Assembly: GCA_003521815.1 (NCBI GenBank)
Contig: DPHE01000060.1
Span: forward strand, 1,512-21,258
Reading direction: 5' to 3'
DNA from: Colwellia sp.
Lineage (GTDB): Bacteria; Pseudomonadota; Gammaproteobacteria; Enterobacterales; Alteromonadaceae
Length of the DNA: 19,747 nucleotides
In this document: in pieces, positions 15,130 through 19,747 of the stretch
How the letters are laid out: each line of letters starts with the position of its first letter
Position numbering within the stretch: the first letter of the stretch is position 1
Notes under the pieces: model-generated
The model's input: only the letters and a program-made list of their open reading frames with translations
What the model was told of the DNA's origin: nothing
Database searches by the model: none
Translations under genes and position numbers: made by a program

Positions 15130-15636
15130 TTAATGCTTGGAATCAACTTCCCAAAATTCAAAGAAAATTGCGGCCAGTTCATGCCGGCCGCTGACTTGGG
15201 CTTTTTTATAAACCGATGAAGCTTGGTTACGCACTGTTTTTTCTGATTTTTGCATTAGCGAAGCCATTTCAGCAATCGTTAAGCCTTTTAAGAGAAAAAG
15301 AGCAATATCATGTTCTGCCGCAGTGAGTTCCCAAATAGCGAATTGTGCGTTAATGGCATCAAAAAAACTGTGCTTACTTCTCTCTAATTGCTTATTGAGT
15401 ATTTTTTGCTGGTGTTGGCTAGAGTCTAATTGTCGCAGTAAATAGCTAGTTTGCTTGCTGCGGGTAAAAATATCTTTCATGAGAAAGATAAAAAGTGATA
15501 ACGAAATAATAACCAGAGTGAGCTCTTGTGCTAAATGAATGTAGCTAACCTCACTTTTAAAATCGACATAAATATCTACCAGTTTAAAACCAATGATAAG
15601 TGAAAGGGCTAGTGATATTACTTTATCTTTATGCAT
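15130..15636 (-). CDS. Membrane-anchored LuxR-type helix-turn-helix regulator
   Basis: This 168-residue protein has two N-terminal hydrophobic segments (about 5-24 and 36-53), a polar, probably coiled linker (about 58-90) and a C-terminal LuxR/GerE DNA-binding domain (about 103-160). The domain contains LTAAEHDIALFLLKGLTIAEMASLMQ, SEKTVRNQASSVYKKA and GRHELAAIFFEF. There is no receiver, PAS or autoinducer domain, so any sensing must occur through the membrane part or a partner. The ATG is preceded by GGGA with 5 nt spacing. It lies 58 bp downstream of the DUF5666 lipoprotein gene on the same strand, with a perfect hairpin between them. I recall similar small regulators beside DUF5666 genes in other marine bacteria, but cannot confirm it here. 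The target is unknown; the neighbouring lipoprotein gene is the obvious candidate. Confidence 0.85.
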   Translation of the reverse strand: MHKDKVISLALSLIIGFKLVDIYVDFKSEVSYIHLAQELTLVIISLSLFIFLMKDIFTRSKQTSYLLRQLDSSQHQQKILNKQLERSKHSFFDAINAQFAIWELTAAEHDIALFLLKGLTIAEMASLMQKSEKTVRNQASSVYKKAQVSGRHELAAIFFEFWEVDSKH

Positions 15637-15648
15637 TTTAATCCCATA

Positions 15649-15677
15649 AATAAAGCGAGGATAAACCTCGCTTTATT
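15649..15677 (-). terminator. Perfect 12-bp intercistronic hairpin, terminator or attenuator
   Basis: AATAAAGCGAGG (15649-15660), five bases, CCTCGCTTTATT (15666-15677) forms a 12-bp perfect stem with a GC-rich centre. On the minus strand it lies 17 nt after the lipoprotein stop and ends 12 nt before the regulator ATG, followed by TTTATTTATGGG. It could terminate most transcripts after the lipoprotein gene or stabilise its 3' end while letting some read into the regulator. Confidence 0.7.
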
Positions 15678-15694
15678 GCTACACTCCTTTGAAT

Positions 15695-17422
15695 TTAATC
15701 ATCGTTTCCATTCGACTCAATTTCAGCTTCTAATACGCGAATATAGGTGTTTTCCGCCCATACACCTTCAATCTCTACCGGAGTATTAACTGATATTGCA
15801 TTCATAAAGTCAACTAAATTAACGTTTTTATCATTGAGTTCTAAGCGAGCGCTATTATCTAAACGTACTTCATAGCCATTAAGCGTAAAGCTAGTTGCCG
15901 ATAGTAATTGTGATACCCGACCTTCGGTTTCTACGTAACCTTGGCCAGTATCATCGTTGGATGAATCGTTTTGGTCGTCTGATGGACTGTCGCCTTGTGA
16001 AGGAGACTCTAGTTCAAGTTTGTTAATGACTAATTGATTATTACTATCGTAGTAACCCTCTACTTCGACAGAGGTACCTAGTGCGAGCGCATTAATGAAA
16101 TCATTCATTGCAACCACAATATCTTGATTAATATACAGGCTGCTACTATTCAACAAAATTCTTACACCATTAACCGTGATTGATGTAGCGTCGAATGCAC
16201 TGACCACCCCTTCAATTTCCCACTCATCGCTAAATTCGCTGCTGTTTTCTCGCTCAATTCGCTGTATGACTTTAACGCCATCAATTAGAGCATACACTAT
16301 TTCAACCGCATCATTAACTTGTAGATTTTGTAAATTAACATATTGATCGTCATCATCTTCAAATCGGGTATTAATACTTAGCTTATAAGCTTGGCCATAC
16401 AGGGTAATTAATTGATTATCTCGATCAATTTGCTCAATATTGCCTTTAACTTTGCCATCAGAACGATATTTGTCTGCTTCAAATTCAACACGTACGACTG
16501 CTTTGTTAGTCGACAATTCGAGTTCAACAAATACACCTGCTATTAAAGTATCTGCTGTGCCACCTTGGTATTGAACTGTATCAGCAAGCGTAAAGGTATA
16601 GCCATTGACGGTTATGGTTTTGTTCGTGGCATCAAACGCCGATACTATGCCTTCAACTTCATAACGAGAGAACTCTTCTGATGAAGAGTCGCTATTGTTG
16701 TCAAATATCTCGGTTTCAATGTGAGATGCGATAACCGTTTCGTTGGTTAGAACACCTTCAACTTTGACTAAAGCCCCATTACTCAGTTCCCCTTCAATTG
16801 AGGCGGTATTGTAGTCAATAACCAATTGATTTAAGCTAAAGGTTCTATTCGTAGTATTGAGCTGTTCAATTAATCCTCGGGTATATTCGGCTTGGTCATT
16901 ACTGGTATCAGCGTCAAGTTTGATCATAGTGGCTAGATAAGAATTATCCTGTCTTAAATAACCATTAACTTCTATTCGCTGAGCCACAGATAAGTTAGCT
17001 TCAGTAATATCAATAAAGTGAGTGAGGTTGTTATAGGAGATTAACGTGCCTGCGACAATGATGGTTTGGTTATCACGATCTATCGAGCTCACCATGCCTT
17101 CTACTTCAGATTCATAAGTCACTCTTGAGGCTTCGGGGGTCTCACTATTATCGTCGCTTGAAGCAATAGTCACATGCATACCTACCTTTAACAACGAGAC
17201 ATCAGAACCACTATTGCCATTGATACTGATGTCAGCATTGTCAGTAAGATATCGCACGCCATCAACATAAACACTGCCAAAGCCAGTTATGACGCCGGTA
17301 GAGGAGACTAGGCTAGGAGTAGAGGAGACTAGGCTAGGAGTCGTTTCAGAGCCACCGCAACCAAAAAGCAGTGTCGCGGTAATTATATTCAGTGAGTAAA
17401 TAATTTTTTTGTTGTAAGACAT
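15695..17422 (-). CDS. Repeat lipoprotein with about seven DUF5666-like domains
   Basis: This 575-residue protein has a signal peptide ending in lipobox LLFGC, so Cys22 should be lipidated. Asp is absent at the next position (Gly23), which fits outer-membrane sorting by LolCDE. After a short linker with a TPSLVSS duplication come about seven related beta-rich units starting near 42, 106, 181, 255, 325, 403 and 499. Each resembles EGxVSxxD...TITVNGxxxxL followed by a VEVEGxxxxNxxxxAxxIE half. This matches DUF5666. Acidic Asp/Ser/Asn linkers lie at about 240-252 and 474-495. The whole is strongly acidic. The function of DUF5666 is unknown to me; the fold suggests OB-like beta barrels, possibly a surface or periplasmic binder. 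It is probably co-transcribed with the LuxR-type gene. The ribosome site is weak (AGG about 11 nt before ATG). Confidence 0.88.
   Translation of the reverse strand: MSYNKKIIYSLNIITATLLFGCGGSETTPSLVSSTPSLVSSTGVITGFGSVYVDGVRYLTDNADISINGNSGSDVSLLKVGMHVTIASSDDNSETPEASRVTYESEVEGMVSSIDRDNQTIIVAGTLISYNNLTHFIDITEANLSVAQRIEVNGYLRQDNSYLATMIKLDADTSNDQAEYTRGLIEQLNTTNRTFSLNQLVIDYNTASIEGELSNGALVKVEGVLTNETVIASHIETEIFDNNSDSSSEEFSRYEVEGIVSAFDATNKTITVNGYTFTLADTVQYQGGTADTLIAGVFVELELSTNKAVVRVEFEADKYRSDGKVKGNIEQIDRDNQLITLYGQAYKLSINTRFEDDDDQYVNLQNLQVNDAVEIVYALIDGVKVIQRIERENSSEFSDEWEIEGVVSAFDATSITVNGVRILLNSSSLYINQDIVVAMNDFINALALGTSVEVEGYYDSNNQLVINKLELESPSQGDSPSDDQNDSSNDDTGQGYVETEGRVSQLLSATSFTLNGYEVRLDNSARLELNDKNVNLVDFMNAISVNTPVEIEGVWAENTYIRVLEAEIESNGNDD
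17299..17340 (-). repeat. Perfect 2 x 21-bp tandem repeat in the lipoprotein linker
   Basis: Two identical 21-bp units (17299-17319 and 17320-17340), beginning TAGAGGAGACTAGG on the plus strand, encode the duplicated TPSLVSS just after the lipidated cysteine. Perfect identity at the DNA level implies a recent duplication. Copy-number change would alter tether length by seven residues without frameshift. Confidence 0.9.
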
Positions 17423-17621
17423 TAGTGCTGCTACCTGTTGGTTAATCTAATTGATACAATAATACCAAAAACTAAGTTTTATTCACATGGGTTGAATGAC
17501 CTATGCGCCTATTTGTAGGCGCTAACTTGGCCAACTAAAAAACACAAAGGCGATGGAGCTATAACTATAATTATGCGTTAGTGAATAAATAGATTAAAGA
17601 TTCGTTATTTTGCTTTTCAGT

Positions 17622-17690
17622 AAGGTGAGGGTATTCTTTGTCTAATGAATCTTTTTCTATAAAAATCTAATTATTCATTAACTTCACCTT
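17622..17690. repeat. Nested inverted repeats upstream of ybgC
   Basis: An outer pair, AAGGTGA (17622-17628) and TCACCTT (17684-17690), encloses an inner pair, TAATGAAT (17643-17650) and ATTCATTA (17673-17680). They lie immediately upstream of the predicted tol promoter, so they would be DNA sites rather than leader RNA for that operon. They may bind a regulator of either flanking operon. Confidence 0.4.
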
Positions 17691-17692
17691 GT

Positions 17693-17721
17693 TTGTCTCC
17701 TAGGTTATCTATTACTATACG
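17693..17721 (+). promoter_or_regulatory. Candidate promoter of ybgC-tolQRA
   Basis: TTGTCT (17693-17698), 17 bp, then TATACG (17716-17721) fits a sigma-70 promoter, giving a leader of about 30 nt before the ybgC ATG. No Shine-Dalgarno sequence is visible in that leader. Confidence 0.45.
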
Positions 17722-17757
17722 TTCACCTAACTTTATTATCCTCGAAACCCGTTTTAA

Positions 17758-18168
17758 ATGCCGAATGCAAATCAACATTATTCTTTAAGAGTTTATTATG
17801 AAGATACTGATGCCGGTGGAATTGTTTATTATGCCAATTATTTGAAATTTTTTGAGCGTGCTCGTACAGAGTGGCTTAGAGAGCTTGGTATAAATCAGAT
17901 GACTTTTTTAGAACAAAAAATTGGCTTTGTGGTCAGAAGAGTTGAAATGGACAATATTGCTTCGGCAAAGTTAGATGATTTACTTAATGTTAACTCCACT
18001 ATTACTTCGCTCAAACGCGCTAGTTTAGTGTTTCATCAACAAATAACCAACCAAGCACAACAAGTACTATGTACTGCAATAATTCGAGTTGCTTGTGTTA
18101 ATTTGCAAAGTGCTAAGCCTATGGCTATTCCAAAATCTATATTAGGAGCGTTTAAACGTGTCTGCTGA
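17758..18168 (+). CDS. ybgC: Acyl-CoA thioesterase YbgC of the Tol-Pal operon
   Basis: This 136-residue hotdog-fold thioesterase hydrolyses acyl-CoA thioesters and is the usual first gene of the tol-pal cluster. The family signature YYEDTDAGGIVYYANYLKF (13-31) includes the conserved Asp16 and Asp18. FERARTEWLRELGI and the later SLVFHQQI also match the family. It is a cytoplasmic protein that probably associates with the inner membrane; its link to Tol-Pal function is unclear even in E. coli. The start is fixed by similarity, as there is no clear ribosome site. Its last 11 nt overlap the GTG start of tolQ, implying coupled translation. Confidence 0.95.
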   Translation: MPNANQHYSLRVYYEDTDAGGIVYYANYLKFFERARTEWLRELGINQMTFLEQKIGFVVRRVEMDNIASAKLDDLLNVNSTITSLKRASLVFHQQITNQAQQVLCTAIIRVACVNLQSAKPMAIPKSILGAFKRVC

Positions 18169-18841
18169 ATTTTCAATTTTTGAACTTGTATTAGAAGCCA
18201 GTTTATTAGTTAAGTTTGTTATGTTGGTCTTACTCGGTTTTTCAGTTGCTTGCTGGGCGATGATTTTTCAGCGTAGACAAGCATTAAATACGGCTAAACA
18301 ACAATTAAAAATATTTGAAGATAAGTTTTGGAGTGGTGCTGATTTAAGTAAACTATACAATGAGGTCTCCATAAAAAATGAAATACAAGGCATTGAAAGT
18401 TTGTTTTATGCAGGTTTTAAAGAGTTTGCTCGCTTACGAAAAAGCCAAATAGATAATCCACAAATAATTGTTGATGCAACACATAGAGCAATGCGTGTTG
18501 CCTTATCACGTGAAGTTGACAACTTAGAAATTCACTTACCTTTTATGGCTACCGTTGGCTCTATTAGCCCGTATATTGGTTTATTTGGTACGGTTTGGGG
18601 GATTATGAATTCCTTTATTGGGTTAGGCTCAGTGCAGCAAGCAACATTAGCCATGGTTGCTCCTGGTATTGCTGAAGCACTTATTGCGACAGCAATGGGA
18701 TTGTTTGCTGCTATTCCAGCGGTTATCGCATTTAACCGCTTTAGTCATAAAGTTGAAAAGCTTGAAAATAGCTATGGCAATTTTATGGAAGAATTCGCGA
18801 GTATTTTGCAACGTCAAACCGCAGTTGAGCAGCAAGATTAA
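18158..18841 (+). CDS. tolQ: Tol-Pal system inner-membrane motor subunit TolQ
   Basis: TolQ forms the proton channel of the TolQR motor that drives TolA and outer-membrane constriction at division. The 227-residue protein (about 230 in E. coli) has a TM1 near 14-36, a cytoplasmic loop, and TM2-TM3 at about 128-155 and 166-192. Thr145 in GLFGTVWG and Thr178 in EALIATAMG lie at the numbers of the E. coli channel threonines. Conserved blocks include FEDKFWSG (53-60), PFMATVGSISPYIGLFGTVWG and NFMEEFASILQRQ. The start codon is GTG, supported by AGGAG 9 nt upstream, and it lies inside the end of ybgC. It is similar to ExbB, but context and motifs indicate TolQ. Confidence 0.97.
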   Translation: MSAEFSIFELVLEASLLVKFVMLVLLGFSVACWAMIFQRRQALNTAKQQLKIFEDKFWSGADLSKLYNEVSIKNEIQGIESLFYAGFKEFARLRKSQIDNPQIIVDATHRAMRVALSREVDNLEIHLPFMATVGSISPYIGLFGTVWGIMNSFIGLGSVQQATLAMVAPGIAEALIATAMGLFAAIPAVIAFNRFSHKVEKLENSYGNFMEEFASILQRQTAVEQQD

Positions 18842-18856
18842 TTGGGGAAGTGATTT

Positions 18857-19282
18857 ATGTATCAAAGAGTTAGACGTCGTAAAGTAGCCGAAATCAACGT
18901 CGTACCATATATTGATGTTATGTTGGTTTTATTGATAATTTTTATGGTAACAGCACCCCTAATTACTCAAGGGGTAAAAGTTGATTTACCTCAAGCAAAA
19001 GCAGAGCCGTTAGACAAAAACACTAAGCCGCCACTGGTCGCTTCAGTTGATGTACAAGGTCGATATTATATAACCTTGGGAACTAACGATAAAGAACCAT
19101 TATCTGCAGAAGAAGTGGCCATTTTAGTCAAAGCGCATTTACTGGTTAATCCGGATACGCCCGTTGTGGTTAATGGCGATGCCGCCGTTTCATATAATGC
19201 TGTTATTCAGTTAATGGTACTATTACAAGATGTCGCAGGTGTACCTTCGGTAGGTTTGATGACCGATAGTGTGGAGAATTAA
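18857..19282 (+). CDS. tolR: Tol-Pal system inner-membrane subunit TolR
   Basis: TolR pairs with TolQ in the motor. The 141-residue protein has a basic N-terminus (RVRRRK), then one membrane helix (about 18-38) containing VVPYIDVMLVLLIIFMVTAP, with Asp20 equivalent to the E. coli proton-carrying Asp23. The periplasmic domain (about 45-141) includes QGVKVDLPQAKAEP and ends MTDSVEN. The ATG is preceded by GGGGAAG with suitable spacing, 15 bp after the tolQ stop. It is a single TolR/ExbD domain with no fusion. The next gene, tolA, begins 1 bp after its stop. Confidence 0.97.
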   Translation: MYQRVRRRKVAEINVVPYIDVMLVLLIIFMVTAPLITQGVKVDLPQAKAEPLDKNTKPPLVASVDVQGRYYITLGTNDKEPLSAEEVAILVKAHLLVNPDTPVVVNGDAAVSYNAVIQLMVLLQDVAGVPSVGLMTDSVEN

Positions 19283-19283
19283 G

Positions 19284-19747
19284 GTGGACAAAAAATTACT
19301 TAATGCATTCATCATCAGTGTCTTTTTGCATATTGTATTGGTTTTTGTATTATTTGTGGGTGATTTTACACCCGAAGCAAAACCTAAAAAAAACACGGCT
19401 ATCGCTCAAGAAGTAAAACCTATTCAGGCCACCGTAATTGATGCAAATAAACTGCAAAAAGCGATCAATAAAATAAAAAAACAAAAGGCTGATGACAAAG
19501 CAGCAGAAAAAAAACGACTTCAAAATATTGAAAAGCGTGCTAGTGATGCAAAGAAACGTCGCACTAAAGAAGAGGCACGTATTAAAAAACTAGAAAAACA
19601 GCTTAAGAAAAAAGAACAAGAGAAGAAGCGTGCTGATAAAGCAGCAAAAGAGTCTTCGAAAAAAGCAGCTAAAGCGGACAAAATAAGAAAGCAAAAAGAA
19701 CAGGAGCAGCAAAAATCTGAAGATGCAGCAGCACAAGCCCGTACTAA
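19284..19747 (+). CDS. tolA: Tol-Pal system protein TolA, N-terminal part (runs off the window)
   Basis: The frame starts at a GTG (19284) one base after the tolR stop, with GGAG 7 nt upstream. About 154 residues are present. A short basic N-terminus precedes one membrane helix (about 5-25, LLNAFIISVFLHIVLVFVLF), the TolQR-contacting anchor with the conserved Ser-His pair (S12, H16). Then comes a long Lys/Glu/Ala/Gln-rich stretch (from about 57), the periplasm-spanning helix called domain II. The C-terminal domain that binds TolB/Pal lies beyond the window. Identification rests on order after tolQR and on this architecture. The low-complexity region is strongly Lys-rich. Confidence 0.93.
   Translation, partial: MDKKLLNAFIISVFLHIVLVFVLFVGDFTPEAKPKKNTAIAQEVKPIQATVIDANKLQKAINKIKKQKADDKAAEKKRLQNIEKRASDAKKRRTKEEARIKKLEKQLKKKEQEKKRADKAAKESSKKAAKADKIRKQKEQEQQKSEDAAAQART

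Larger units (their letters stand above)
17423..17757. other. 335-bp divergent control region between the lipoprotein gene and the tol operon
   Basis: No gene is seen. It contains a hairpin, GCGCCTA-TTTG-TAGGCGC (17505-17522), and an 8-bp palindrome TTGGCCAA shortly after it. A nested dyad covers 17622-17690, and the candidate ybgC promoter is at 17693-17721. The hairpin lacks a following T-run, so it is not an obvious terminator. Confidence 0.5.

Noticed and set aside
17505..17522. GCGCCTA-TTTG-TAGGCGC hairpin as a terminator.
   Set aside because: No T-run on either strand, and it lies between two divergent genes where no transcript should end; kept only as an unexplained dyad.

Overview
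The window reads as chromosomal DNA of an AT-rich, probably marine gammaproteobacterium of the Alteromonadales. The best guess is the Colwellia/Thalassotalea group, based on protein style, low GC, acidic envelope proteins and a cold-shock helicase with a long leader. This is inference from family resemblance; no search was run. I see no mobile element, CRISPR array, rRNA or tRNA.

Layout. (1) 34-4331, minus: a two-gene RND efflux module, with a lipoprotein membrane-fusion subunit whose stop overlaps the start of the inner-membrane pump. A TetR-type repressor (4514-5125) is divergent, and nested palindromes lie in the shared control region. (2) 5326-6966: glucose-6-phosphate isomerase (pgi). 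(3) 6967-7547: a long gap holding a possible decayed reading frame, a clear promoter and a roughly 340-nt leader, followed by the cold-shock DEAD-box helicase deaD/csdA (7548-9374) and a strong terminator. (4) 9650-10249, minus: beta-carbonic anhydrase (can), divergent from the parvulin ppiC (10395-10673). (5) 10776-10943, minus: a small one-helix membrane protein of the DUF2897 type. (6) 11427-14767: lolC-lolD-lolE, three genes joined by 8-nt overlaps, encoding the ABC machine that releases lipoproteins from the inner membrane. (7) 15130-17422, minus: a lipoprotein with about seven DUF5666-like repeats, then a small membrane-anchored LuxR-type regulator, separated by a perfect hairpin. (8) 17758-19747: ybgC-tolQ-tolR-tolA, the start of the Tol-Pal operon; tolA runs off the window.

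How the parts relate. Most of the window concerns the cell envelope: drug efflux, lipoprotein sorting, Tol-Pal and an uncharacterised surface lipoprotein. The least understood part is the DUF5666 lipoprotein/membrane LuxR pair, which could be an envelope-sensing system; this is inference from domain content and adjacency. The rest is conserved housekeeping. The other items worth checking are non-coding: the deaD leader with a cold-box-like 5' end, palindromes at the can, pgi and efflux promoters, a 105-bp inverted-repeat element before lolC, and a hairpin-rich stretch after lolE.
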